Positions 7,726 through 14,860 of a stretch of DNA of 16,083 bases are shown one piece after another. Within the stretch, counting starts at the first letter, position 1. Every line of letters starts with the position of its first letter. The position numbers and the translations under genes were made by a program. Under the pieces are notes generated by a model that saw only the letters and a list, made by a program, of their open reading frames with translations, had not been told where the DNA came from and ran no database searches. Source of the stretch: Paraktedonobacter sp034437695 (lineage in GTDB: Bacteria; Chloroflexota; Ktedonobacteria; Ktedonobacterales; Ktedonobacteraceae). The DNA lies in NCBI GenBank assembly GCA_034437695.1, contig DAOTTJ010000093.1, positions 1-16,083 on the forward strand, given 5' to 3'.

Positions 7726-7765
7726 GAACCGCGAGTGGTTGAATAAATAATAGCCACTCGCGTTC
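7726..7765. repeat. intercistronic hairpin between kdpB and kdpC
   Basis: CGCGAGTGG (7730-7738) pairs perfectly with CCACTCGCG (7754-7762), and one bulged C lets GAA/TTC add three further pairs. The loop is the AT-rich 15-base TTGAATAAATAATAG. It sits between the kdpB stop (7714) and the kdpC start (7782). It could set the ratio of KdpC to KdpB by stabilising or partly terminating mRNA, or sequester an upstream site. It has no T-run, so full termination is unlikely. Confidence 0.6.
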
Positions 7766-7781
7766 AGAAGGATTACAGACC

Positions 7782-8390
7782 ATGAAAACTTTTCTACGTA
7801 CCTATCTCCGCCCGGCACTCGTGCTGACTGTGCTCCTGACCATTCTGACAGGGCTGATCTATCCAGGTGTGGTTACCGCCGTGGCGCAGTTGATCTTTCC
7901 CCACCAAGCCAATGGGAGTCTTGTGAGCAATACCAGCGGCCAGGTGATCGGCTCTGATCTGATCGGGCAATACTGGACGGCCTCGCGCTACTTCCACGGT
8001 CGCCCATCGGCTGCCATCGATACCGTCGCTGGCACACCTGTTCCATACGCTGCGGATAATTCCAGTGCCTCGAACGCCGGTCCAACTAACGCCAGCTATA
8101 TCCAGACGGTCCAGCAACGCGTGGCCGAGTTAAAGAAAGAGAACCCCGACGCGCCCGCCGGTCCAGTCCCGGTTGATCTGGTGACGGCCTCGGCTTCAGG
8201 TCTGGACCCCGATCTCTCGCTGGCAGCCGCGCTCTACCAGGTGCCGCGCATCGCAGCCGCACGTGGTCTCAGCCAGGCTACCGTGACCCAGGTCATCACC
8301 GACCACGAGCAGGGGCGTTTCCTCTGGATCTTTGGTGAACCCTACGTGAATGTGCTAGATTTAAACCTGGCGCTGGATGCGTTACACTAA
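7782..8390 (+). CDS. kdpC: potassium-transporting ATPase subunit KdpC
   Basis: This 202-residue protein is the single-span subunit that assembles with KdpB and supports ATP affinity of the pump. One transmembrane helix lies at about 11-38 (ALVLTVLLTILTGLIYPGVV). Family hallmarks are visible: GSDLIGQ (57-63), YFHGRPSA (70-77), VDLVTASASGLDPDLS (131-146), ALYQVPRIA and HEQGRFLWIFGEPYVNVLDLN near the C-terminus. AAGGA (7768-7772) lies nine bases before the ATG. Spacing from kdpB is 67 bases and contains the hairpin above. It ends 25 bases before the preferred kdpD start, which implies one transcript. Confidence 0.97.
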   Translation: MKTFLRTYLRPALVLTVLLTILTGLIYPGVVTAVAQLIFPHQANGSLVSNTSGQVIGSDLIGQYWTASRYFHGRPSAAIDTVAGTPVPYAADNSSASNAGPTNASYIQTVQQRVAELKKENPDAPAGPVPVDLVTASASGLDPDLSLAAALYQVPRIAAARGLSQATVTQVITDHEQGRFLWIFGEPYVNVLDLNLALDALH

Positions 8391-8415
8391 GCAAGCGAAA
8401 ACCGAGGGAGAAGAG

Positions 8416-9711
8416 ATGGACCACGACCGACCCGAACAGCAACGCCACGCGGCGCGACACGAGGAGGGTCGCCCCGATCCAGAGGAGCTACTCAGGCGCT
8501 ACGATCTGCGCGATCAGTCCGTCGCGAACTATCGTGCTTCTCCCGCCGCCGCCCAGCCTGCGGAAGACGAAAACACCGACGTGGCCCGCGCATACGGACG
8601 GCTGCGCATCTACCTGGCGGCGGTGGCCGGAGCTGGCAAGACCTACGCGATGCTCAACGAGGGCCACCGCCGCCTTGAACGCGGCACCGACGTGGTCGTG
8701 GGCTACGTCGAGACGCATAAACGCGCTCAGACCGAGGCCCAACTGGGCGATCTGGAGGTTATTCCACGCAAACGTATCCCGTATCGCGGCGTTATCCTGG
8801 AGGAGATGGACACAGAAGCCATTCTGGCCCGCCACCCCAGGGTCGCCCTGATCGACGAACTGGCCCACACCAATGTCCCCGGCTCAACCCACACGAAACG
8901 CTACCAGGATGTGCTCGATCTCCTCAAGGTCGGCATCGATGTGGTGACAACGCTCAATATTCAGCACCTCGAAAGCCTCAACGACCTGGTCGCTAGCATC
9001 ACCGGGGTCCACGTCCGCGAGACGCTACCCGACTGGCTGCTCGACCAGGCCGACGAGGTTGAACTGATCGATATCTCGCCGACCGCGCTGCGCCAGCGCA
9101 TGCGCCACGGCAATATCTATCCACCCGAACGCATCGAGCCAGCGCTACAAAACTTTTTTCGCGCCGGCAACCTGACTGCACTGCGCGAAATGGCGCTCCG
9201 CCGTACCTCCGAGAAGGCCGAGACCCAACTGCAAGAATATATGACCAGGCACGGCATCACCGAACGCTGGACGGCCAGCGAACGCGTGCTGGTCGGCTTC
9301 GACCACCGTCCACACACGCGCCAGGTCATTCGCGACGCCTGGCGGCTGGCCCACGGTCTACACGCCGACCTGCTCGCGGTCTCGATTCAACCGGCTGGCT
9401 ATCCCGCCTTCACGGCCAGACTGTTCAGCTATCTGCGCTACGGGACTCACGCTCGCCATGAGCGTGAACTCGCACTACGTCGTCTGGAGGAGCACGCCCT
9501 CTTCGCCGAAGACCTGGGAGCCGAGGTCATTCGTGCCAGTGGCAGCGATATCGCCCGCACGCTGGTCGAGATCGCACTGGCCCGCCAGGTCACCCAGATC
9601 GTCCTGGGCCAGCCGGCGCGGAGCCGCTGGGAGGAACTGGTGCGCGGCTCCACGACAAACCGCCTCTTGCGTCTCGCCCGCACCATCGACATCCACCTCA
9701 CCCATCTGTAA
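8416..9711 (+). CDS. kdpD: short KdpD: KdpD ATP-binding sensor domain plus Usp domain, no histidine kinase
   Basis: The protein (431 residues from the preferred ATG) matches only the N-terminal half of a classical KdpD of about 900 residues. Residues about 60-280 form the KdpD sensor domain: P-loop AAVAGAGKT (68-76, Lys75), VVVGYVETH, YRG, Walker B VALIDELAHTN (143-153), TLNIQHLESLND (179-190) and GNLTALREMALRRT. Residues about 288-431 form a Usp-like fold (RVLVGFDHRP, IVLGQPARSRW, RGSTTNRLLRL). There are no membrane helices, DHp or ATPase-kinase domains. The P-loop's usual first glycine is alanine here. The start at 8416 has GGGAG five bases upstream; an in-frame ATG at 8377 would overlap kdpC and lacks a site. 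Kinase-less KdpD forms are known in some cyanobacteria and Deinococcus. It may sense K+ status or a nucleotide and pass the signal to a separate partner. Confidence 0.95.
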   Translation: MDHDRPEQQRHAARHEEGRPDPEELLRRYDLRDQSVANYRASPAAAQPAEDENTDVARAYGRLRIYLAAVAGAGKTYAMLNEGHRRLERGTDVVVGYVETHKRAQTEAQLGDLEVIPRKRIPYRGVILEEMDTEAILARHPRVALIDELAHTNVPGSTHTKRYQDVLDLLKVGIDVVTTLNIQHLESLNDLVASITGVHVRETLPDWLLDQADEVELIDISPTALRQRMRHGNIYPPERIEPALQNFFRAGNLTALREMALRRTSEKAETQLQEYMTRHGITERWTASERVLVGFDHRPHTRQVIRDAWRLAHGLHADLLAVSIQPAGYPAFTARLFSYLRYGTHARHERELALRRLEEHALFAEDLGAEVIRASGSDIARTLVEIALARQVTQIVLGQPARSRWEELVRGSTTNRLLRLARTIDIHLTHL

Positions 9712-9723
9712 CCCCGCGGCTCT

Positions 9724-10953
9724 CTACCTACCCGCACCTGGGCGGTCAAAAAGTGGCTGTTCCATAGTCTTTTTAACTGCATCAAAGCCATAGTCCAGCA
9801 TCGCCGCTTCATACTCGCCGATGGCTTGAAGCAGCGGCATCTCCTGCTTTGCCACGGCTACCAGAGCGCGATGGAGGAGTTCAGCGTCGCGCAGAGCAAT
9901 GTTGGCACCCACCCCGCGAAACGGCGGCATGGTATGGATGGCGTCACCCAGAAGGGTCACGTTCGTGGTTTGCCACGGTTGAACTGGCTGCGAGAGACGA
10001 AAATTGAGTGCGAAGGTTGCCGGGATATCCGCCTCGGCAATAATTCGGCGCAACGCCGGATGCCACGCCTCTACCAGACGGCTCACCACAGCATGAAGCG
10101 TAGCAGGATCAGCGGGCCACGCCGCTCCTCTGGTTAACCCCAGACGTTCCAGCGACGTACTCAACGTCCACGTGAGATAATCGGGCGTCTCCGTGAGTTG
10201 AAGCGCTGGCAGATACCTTGCGGTAGCCTCAGCAAACGCCTCCCGCTTCCGGTAAGCACCAAATACGAGCGCCAGGCCTTCGTCATCGGCGATACGCGAA
10301 AAACCCTCTATGAGATATTGAGGCATCCATGCGCCTGTCTCGCGCGTAAGCAGAGTGCGACCGTAGAGAGCAAGTCCTACCTCAGAGACCCTGGCATGCG
10401 GCAAGAGCAACTGGCGCGTCACCGAACGCGTCCCATCGGCCCCGATCAGCAGATTGCCTTCGGCAGAGGTGCCGTCGGTAAAAAAGGCACGGACAAGACC
10501 TTCGCCCCGCTGCTCAAAGCGTTCGAGGGTCTTGTCAAAAGAGACAACGTCGTCAAGACCGGCCAGCAAGATCTCGCGCAGCGTGAGCCGGTTGACCTCT
10601 ACGCTGTCCAAAAAACCCGCCTCGGCTACAATCTGACGGCGCGACTCGGAAACATCTTCTTGTAGCTGTCGCGCGTCGTAGCTGGCGACGCCCGCGAATG
10701 GCAAGCCCGAAGTCGCGAAGAAGAGCTGGAAGAGATGCGCGGGCAGACAGGCGTGGAGCGCGTGATTGCCGTCCTGATTGATATGAATGCGATAACCCTG
10801 ACTGCGGAAAGACACCGAGCGGTCGCGTTCATAGACCGCAACACTGATGCCGGCCTGTTTAAGACCCTGCGCCAGACACAACCCGCCGATCCCACCTCCG
10901 ATAATGACTACGTGAAAGGCGGCTCTGGTTGGTGCTATCTGATCGTTTTGCAT
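9724..10953 (-). CDS. FAD-dependent group A flavin monooxygenase
   Basis: This 409-residue protein is a class A flavoprotein hydroxylase of the PHBH/TetX type, which uses NAD(P)H and O2 to hydroxylate aromatic or polyketide-like substrates. It shows the FAD dinucleotide motif VVIIGGGIGGLCLAQGL (residues 15-31) with YERD closing the first strand, the DG motif at GADGTR (171-176), and the GD motif VTLLGDAIHTMPPFRGVGAN (332-351). The length is usual and no transmembrane or thioredoxin-like extension is present. It converges on kdpD with 12 bases between stops and is divergent from the tetR-efflux genes. A drug-modifying role beside a drug pump is suggestive but unproven; the substrate is unknown. 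The ribosome binding site is weak (AAGG near 10968). Confidence 0.9.
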   Translation of the reverse strand: MQNDQIAPTRAAFHVVIIGGGIGGLCLAQGLKQAGISVAVYERDRSVSFRSQGYRIHINQDGNHALHACLPAHLFQLFFATSGLPFAGVASYDARQLQEDVSESRRQIVAEAGFLDSVEVNRLTLREILLAGLDDVVSFDKTLERFEQRGEGLVRAFFTDGTSAEGNLLIGADGTRSVTRQLLLPHARVSEVGLALYGRTLLTRETGAWMPQYLIEGFSRIADDEGLALVFGAYRKREAFAEATARYLPALQLTETPDYLTWTLSTSLERLGLTRGAAWPADPATLHAVVSRLVEAWHPALRRIIAEADIPATFALNFRLSQPVQPWQTTNVTLLGDAIHTMPPFRGVGANIALRDAELLHRALVAVAKQEMPLLQAIGEYEAAMLDYGFDAVKKTMEQPLFDRPGAGR

Positions 10954-11020
10954 GATGGTGTTTACTGCCTTACTAGTAGTTTGTCAAAGATCAAACGAAA
11001 GATGAAAGCATTTCAGGAAA

Positions 11021-11049
11021 AGTATACAGTCAAATAAAGCGTATTTCAA
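11021..11049 (-). promoter_or_regulatory. sigma-70-like promoter for the monooxygenase
   Basis: On the minus strand, TTGAAA (11049-11044) and TATACT (11026-11021) are separated by exactly 17 bases. Transcription would start near 11013, giving a leader of about 60 bases before the ATG at 10953. The GTTTG...CAAAC repeat at 10979-10996 lies within that leader and could bind a regulator. Confidence 0.65.
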
Positions 11050-11135
11050 TAAAGTATGCGTACATCAAGAGCTATACGGAAATCTGGAAGTTCCATGAGT
11101 TACGCAATCCCCAGGCTTGCAGCCCTGCCTGAGCC

Positions 11136-11165
11136 TTGACAAAGCTGGCTGTTCTGTCCTATAGT
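11136..11165 (+). promoter_or_regulatory. sigma-70-like promoter for tetR
   Basis: TTGACA (11136-11141) and TATAGT (11160-11165) are 18 bases apart, close to consensus. The predicted start point near 11172 falls inside the palindrome at 11169-11184, consistent with repression by the TetR product blocking initiation. Confidence 0.75.
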
Positions 11166-11168
11166 ATA

Positions 11169-11184
11169 TTTATCAACTGATAAA
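11169..11184. promoter_or_regulatory. candidate TetR-family operator overlapping the tetR start site
   Basis: TTTATCA AC TGATAAA has perfect 7-bp arms and a 2-base centre. It shares the core TTATCAnnTGATAA with the palindrome at 11894-11909 before the efflux gene. The position directly downstream of the -10 box fits negative autoregulation. Confidence 0.75.
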
Positions 11185-11212
11185 AACGCAAGATAGGGAG
11201 CTACACGCAGCG

Positions 11213-11869
11213 ATGGCCCGATCGTCCCGTACACAGGCGACCCAGCACGACGCCGAAGAGACGCGCCGCATGATCCTTCAGGTTGCGCAGCAGCTCTTTA
11301 TGGAATTTGGCTATCGTGCCGTGACTACGCGCCAGCTTGCAGAAGCCTGTGGCCTGACGCAACCAGCTCTCTACCACTATTTCGCCGATAAACAGGAGCT
11401 GTACCTGGCCATGCTGACCGAGGAGATCGCCCGCACCCGCGCCGCGCTCGAACGGATCGCACGCCGCAATGAAACGGTTGCCGAGCGCTTGAAAAATGTC
11501 GCCAGCTATCTGATCGGACGCGTCCAGTACGATCTAGGGATGATGTTACACGACGTGCGCTACGAACTGGCTCCACAGGCGCGTGCATTACTCGATGCCG
11601 AGTTTCACACTGGCTTTATCCTGCCGATCGCTTCGATCTTTACCGATGGCATACGCCAGGGCATACTGCGCGATAGCGCACACAACGGGATCGAGGCCAT
11701 ACCCTCGACCTATCTGTTTATGAGCATGCTCTCGCGCTTCACCGGTCAGAATCACAACGCGCAGTCCGCCGTAAGTAAACCGATCAGCACGATGGGTCAT
11801 GCAGAACTGATCGTCCAGGTCCTTTTATATGGCCTGGCCAGCAATGCGCCAGCACCAGACAGTCAGTAA
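11213..11869 (+). CDS. TetR/AcrR family transcriptional regulator
   Basis: This 218-residue protein has an N-terminal TetR helix-turn-helix at about residues 15-63 (EETRRMILQVAQQLFMEFGY, TTRQLAEACGLTQPALYHYF, DKQELY) and a C-terminal all-helical ligand-binding and dimerisation domain, as usual for this repressor family. It is divergent from the monooxygenase and 66 bases upstream of a DHA2 efflux gene, the classic arrangement of a drug-sensing repressor with its pump. Two matching palindromes (11169-11184 and 11894-11909) flank the gene and are the probable operators. The ribosome binding site GGGAG (11196-11200) is 12 bases from the ATG, which is long. The inducing ligand is unknown. Confidence 0.93.
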   Translation: MARSSRTQATQHDAEETRRMILQVAQQLFMEFGYRAVTTRQLAEACGLTQPALYHYFADKQELYLAMLTEEIARTRAALERIARRNETVAERLKNVASYLIGRVQYDLGMMLHDVRYELAPQARALLDAEFHTGFILPIASIFTDGIRQGILRDSAHNGIEAIPSTYLFMSMLSRFTGQNHNAQSAVSKPISTMGHAELIVQVLLYGLASNAPAPDSQ

Positions 11870-11893
11870 ACCCTTGCTTTTTTTTACCCTTTA

Positions 11894-11909
11894 CTTATCA
11901 AATGATAAG
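11894..11909. promoter_or_regulatory. second candidate TetR operator upstream of the efflux gene
   Basis: CTTATCA AA TGATAAG has perfect 7-bp arms and a 2-base centre, sharing TTATCAnnTGATAA with the site at 11169-11184. It lies between the tetR stop and the efflux start, 8 bases before the AGAGGAG ribosome binding site. A promoter here is unclear (TTGCTT at 11874-11879 is the best -35), so it may act as an independent site or a roadblock. Confidence 0.72.
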
Positions 11910-11935
11910 CTATAAAAGAGGAGCAATTGCTTTCT

Positions 11936-13543
11936 ATGGATACTACCACCCGGTCGGTCGCCAGACCGCCAGACGACGATACTCATGAGCCATCATCTCT
12001 AGCCACGCAGCCCACAAGTTCTAAATGGAAGGTGCTTTTCGCTGTTGTCTTCGGTACCTTTATGGTCATTCTCGACTCGACGGCGGTCAATGTGGCGATT
12101 CCGACCTTTCAACGCGTTTTTCACGCGCCGGTCGATCTGATCGACGGCGTTTTAACCGCCTATGTTCTGGCGTTAGGCATTGTCACGCCGCTAGCGGGCT
12201 ATCTCTCCGAGCGCTTTGGCATTAAGCGGCTGTATATCCTCGCGCTCGCGCTCTTTGTCGGTAGTTCGGTGCTCTGCGCCTTCGCGCCTTCGCTGCCCTG
12301 GTTGATCGCATTCCGCAGTCTGCAAGGACTGGGCGGCGGCATTCTGGGTCCACTGGGCATCGCCCTGCTCTTCGGCGCTTTCCCCGAGAAAGAACGCGGC
12401 CTGGCCTTTGGACTGTACGGCATCCCACTGGTCGTCGCCCCGGCCAGTGGTCCGATTCTCGGCGGCTACTTTGTCCAGTACTTGAGCTGGCGCTACATCT
12501 TTCTGATCAACATCCCGGTCAGCCTGCTAGGGATAGTCTTCTCGCTCCTCTGGCTGCACGAAAATCGGCGCGGCGTCGCGGCCCGCCTGGATATCCCTGG
12601 CATTCTCCTCTCGACCCTGAGCTTTGGCACGCTGCTGTACGCCATTCAGCAGGGAGCAAGCGAGGGCTGGAACTCGCTGTCGATCATCGGCCTTCTGTGC
12701 ATTGGGATCGTCGCGCTGCTGGCCTTCCTGGTCGTCGAGCTGCGCGTCTCCGAGCCGCTGCTCGATCTGCGTCTCTTCCTGCGCCGAACCTATGCCGCCG
12801 CGAGTATTATCGGCTGGGTCAGCACTATCGCGCTCTTTGGCGCAGAATTTCTGCTACCGATCTACCTGCAAAGTCTACGCGGCCAGACGCCACTGCAAGC
12901 GGGTCTGCTCGTGCTGCCACTGGCGATTGCCGCGGGCATCGTCACGCCTCTCGCGGGCCTGCTCTATAATAGAATCGGAGCACGCTGGCTGATTATGCTG
13001 GGCAGCGTACTGCTGGCAGTTAACACCTGGGAATTCTCGCGCCTGACGCTCTCGACGAGCTATCTGGAAATCATGGGGATTGTCGCGATCCGCGGAGTTG
13101 CGCTGGGACTGATCCTGCAAACGACGCTGACCGCTGCGCTGACCGACCTGCAAGCGGCACAGCTTCCACGCGCCAGTTCGCTCTTGAGCGCCACACGCAA
13201 TGTCTTTCAGGCGTTTGGCATCGCGATGCTGGGCGCAATTCTTACCAACCAGCTCGCCAGTGCGCAGAGCAAGGCACAGAGTGACCTGCACAATCCGCTC
13301 ACCGCGCTCGGCCAACAGTTCGCCCACCTAGTTCAGGCGCTCCAAAATAGCGGTCTACCTGCTGCGGCGGCGACCCAGGCTGCCACCGGCAAGCTGCTTG
13401 GTCCGCTCTACTCACAGTGGTTTATTCAGGCACTGAACAACGCGTATGTTGTGACCTTCTGGATGGCGGTCGCGACGATTGCCCTGGCGTTCCTGCTCCC
13501 TGGTCGCAGAAGCAGCAAGAAAGTCTCTGAACCCACGCACTAA
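11936..13543 (+). CDS. DHA2-family (EmrB/QacA-type, 14-TM) drug efflux MFS transporter
   Basis: About 535 residues with roughly 14 membrane helices; a proton-driven exporter of drugs or other small toxic molecules. DHA2 features are visible: LDSTAVNVAIP in helix 1 (Asp47), motif A GYLSERFGIKR (88-98), helix 4 LIAFRSLQGLGGGILGP (123-139), the antiporter motif C PLVVAPASGPILGGYF (164-179) and WRYIFLINIPV at its end. The C-terminus is a basic RRSSKK tail. The gene follows tetR and carries its own operator. An in-frame TTG at 11927 would add three residues; it is only three bases from GAGGAG (11918-11923), while ATG 11936 is 12 bases away, so the start is uncertain by three codons. No periplasmic adaptor (EmrA) or outer membrane partner is seen, consistent with a monoderm. 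Confidence 0.95.
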   Translation: MDTTTRSVARPPDDDTHEPSSLATQPTSSKWKVLFAVVFGTFMVILDSTAVNVAIPTFQRVFHAPVDLIDGVLTAYVLALGIVTPLAGYLSERFGIKRLYILALALFVGSSVLCAFAPSLPWLIAFRSLQGLGGGILGPLGIALLFGAFPEKERGLAFGLYGIPLVVAPASGPILGGYFVQYLSWRYIFLINIPVSLLGIVFSLLWLHENRRGVAARLDIPGILLSTLSFGTLLYAIQQGASEGWNSLSIIGLLCIGIVALLAFLVVELRVSEPLLDLRLFLRRTYAAASIIGWVSTIALFGAEFLLPIYLQSLRGQTPLQAGLLVLPLAIAAGIVTPLAGLLYNRIGARWLIMLGSVLLAVNTWEFSRLTLSTSYLEIMGIVAIRGVALGLILQTTLTAALTDLQAAQLPRASSLLSATRNVFQAFGIAMLGAILTNQLASAQSKAQSDLHNPLTALGQQFAHLVQALQNSGLPAAAATQAATGKLLGPLYSQWFIQALNNAYVVTFWMAVATIALAFLLPGRRSSKKVSEPTH

Positions 13544-13571
13544 CATCACCCATAGAAACCTGGAGCACATC

Positions 13572-14462
13572 ATGATACATCTCGGCTATGCTTGCGTCAA
13601 TCTTACCCTGGGACGCAAAACGAAAAGCCTGCGCCTCGCAACCCTACGCAAGCTGGGCCTGCCCTACCTTCAACAGCTAGTTGACGAGAACCTGGAGATG
13701 CTTGCCGCGATCCTCGCCTGGAATCGCGAGGAGCAGATCTGGATGTTCCGCATCTCGTCCGACCTGGTCCCGCTCGGCTCCCACGCAGAGGTCGACCTCG
13801 CGCAACTGACCTTTGACCGCGCCCGCGCAATCGGCGCACTGGCCACCGGCATGCGCCTCTCAATGCACCCTGGCCAGTACACCCTGCCGTCAGCCGACGG
13901 TCTGGTCTGGGAACGCAGCTACCAGGACCTGGTCTACCACGCTTTTCTGCTCGATCAGCTTGGTCTGACAGCCAGCGATCTCATTCTGCACGGCGGCGGC
14001 GTCTACGGCGATCGACCCCTGAGCACTGGACGCATTATCGCCAACATCAGCTCGCTACCACCCGCCGTCAAACGGCGTCTGCGTCTGGAAAACGACGAAC
14101 GCTCGTGGTCGGTCGCAGACCTCCTGCCGATCTGCGAAGCCACCGACACCCCGCTGGTCGTCGACGTTCTCCACCACCAGCTCAACGGTAGCGTGCCATT
14201 CGCCGCGCTGCCCTGGGAACGTATCTTCGCCACCTGGCACGGTCTGCGCCCAAAACTTCACTACGCCGAACAGGACCCCCAGAAACGCTCTGGCGCTCAC
14301 AGCGAGTACATTACCGCGCAAGCCTTCTCCGACTTCGCCAGCGCCGTCCCGCTCCAGGACTACGACGTTATGCTGGAATGCAAAGCCAAAGATCTGGCAC
14401 TCTTGCGCCTGCGCAGCGAATTGGCCGCGCTCTCCACAACGCTGGCCGCGACCATCGCATAG
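13572..14462 (+). CDS. uvsE: UV damage endonuclease UvsE (UVDE)
   Basis: This 296-residue TIM-barrel enzyme nicks DNA immediately 5' of UV photoproducts in an alternative excision repair path, independent of photolyase. It matches the UvsE family throughout: LGYACVNLTLG at the N-terminus, RISSDLVPLGSH (60-71), RLSMHPGQYTLP (95-106), ILHGGGVYGD (138-147), LENDERSWSV (172-181), VVDVLHHQLN (196-205) and KLHYAEQDPQKRSGAH (228-243). Expected metal-site residues are present, by recall of the Thermus enzyme: His71, His99, His140, Glu173, Asp198, His201, His230 and Glu269, with a lysine at 228 where a carbamylated lysine is known. The start ATG 13572 has GGAG at 13562-13565; longer in-frame starts overlap the pump gene and look spurious. 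It follows the efflux gene by 28 bases and is probably co-transcribed. Confidence 0.95.
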   Translation: MIHLGYACVNLTLGRKTKSLRLATLRKLGLPYLQQLVDENLEMLAAILAWNREEQIWMFRISSDLVPLGSHAEVDLAQLTFDRARAIGALATGMRLSMHPGQYTLPSADGLVWERSYQDLVYHAFLLDQLGLTASDLILHGGGVYGDRPLSTGRIIANISSLPPAVKRRLRLENDERSWSVADLLPICEATDTPLVVDVLHHQLNGSVPFAALPWERIFATWHGLRPKLHYAEQDPQKRSGAHSEYITAQAFSDFASAVPLQDYDVMLECKAKDLALLRLRSELAALSTTLAATIA

Positions 14463-14513
14463 AAAGCTCAATAACTCGGCGTTGTCCCTGATAGTTCTCA
14501 TTCACCTTACGCC

Positions 14514-14544
14514 GGGGATAGCAGAGAAACTTCCTGCTATCCCC
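14514..14544 (+). terminator. hairpin after uvsE, likely terminator
   Basis: GGGGATAGCAG (14514-14524) and CTGCTATCCCC (14534-14544) are perfect 11-bp arms around a 9-base loop. It begins 52 bases after the uvsE stop and ends 31 bases before the next promoter. It lacks a U-run, so efficiency is uncertain. Confidence 0.6.
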
Positions 14545-14574
14545 AATCCTATGAGTTACCCTTTGTGCCGCCCC

Positions 14575-14604
14575 TTGACAAAGAAGCGGCTCAGTCGTTA
14601 TACT
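14575..14604 (+). promoter_or_regulatory. strong sigma-70-like promoter for the RHS-like gene
   Basis: TTGACA (14575-14580) and TTATAC (14598-14603, or TATACT from 14599) are separated by 17-18 bases, nearly consensus. Transcription would start near 14610. A 9-base direct repeat, GAAGCGGCT, lies in the spacer (14583-14591) and again at 14612-14620, which may be a regulatory pair. Confidence 0.75.
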
Positions 14605-14860
14605 CTTGGAGGAAGCGGCTAACACCTGCTACAATCTTTTTAGATCCAATGCTTTCCATACCAATCTTGCCTTATTTTTATTTTTACACATCGCACACAC
14701 GAAATATAGCATTTGTGTACGTGATGCTTTTTCTTCACGTCATTGCCTGACAGCGGCGTGAGCGTTCACACGTGGTCCTGCATTATGCGCTAACGTGCGA
14801 CTGCTGCCCGCGCCTGGCCGCGCTATAGGGTGAACGATGTCCTGAAGGAGTAGGAATCCG

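Larger units (their letters stand above)
10954..11212. other. divergent intergenic region between monooxygenase and tetR
   Basis: The 259 bases hold a minus-strand promoter, a plus-strand promoter with an operator (all listed separately), and small palindromes: TACTAGTA (10971-10978), an interrupted GTTTG...CAAAC repeat (10979-10996), TGGAAgTTCCA (11085-11095), and a CAGGC/GCCTG hairpin (11112-11131). No gene is supported here. Confidence 0.5.
14463..14860. other. intergenic region with uvsE terminator hairpin, strong promoter and leader
   Basis: The 398 bases hold a terminator-like hairpin (14514-14544), a strong promoter (14575-14604) and a leader of about 250 bases before the next gene. 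The stretch 14635-14745 is markedly AT-rich compared with its surroundings. No supported gene was found; a small frame at 14565-14750 overlaps the promoter and has no ribosome binding site. Confidence 0.5.

Noticed and set aside
8377..8415. Longer kdpD start overlapping the end of kdpC
   Set aside because: ATG 8377 lacks a ribosome binding site, while ATG 8416 has GGGAG at the right distance and begins a typical acidic N-terminus.
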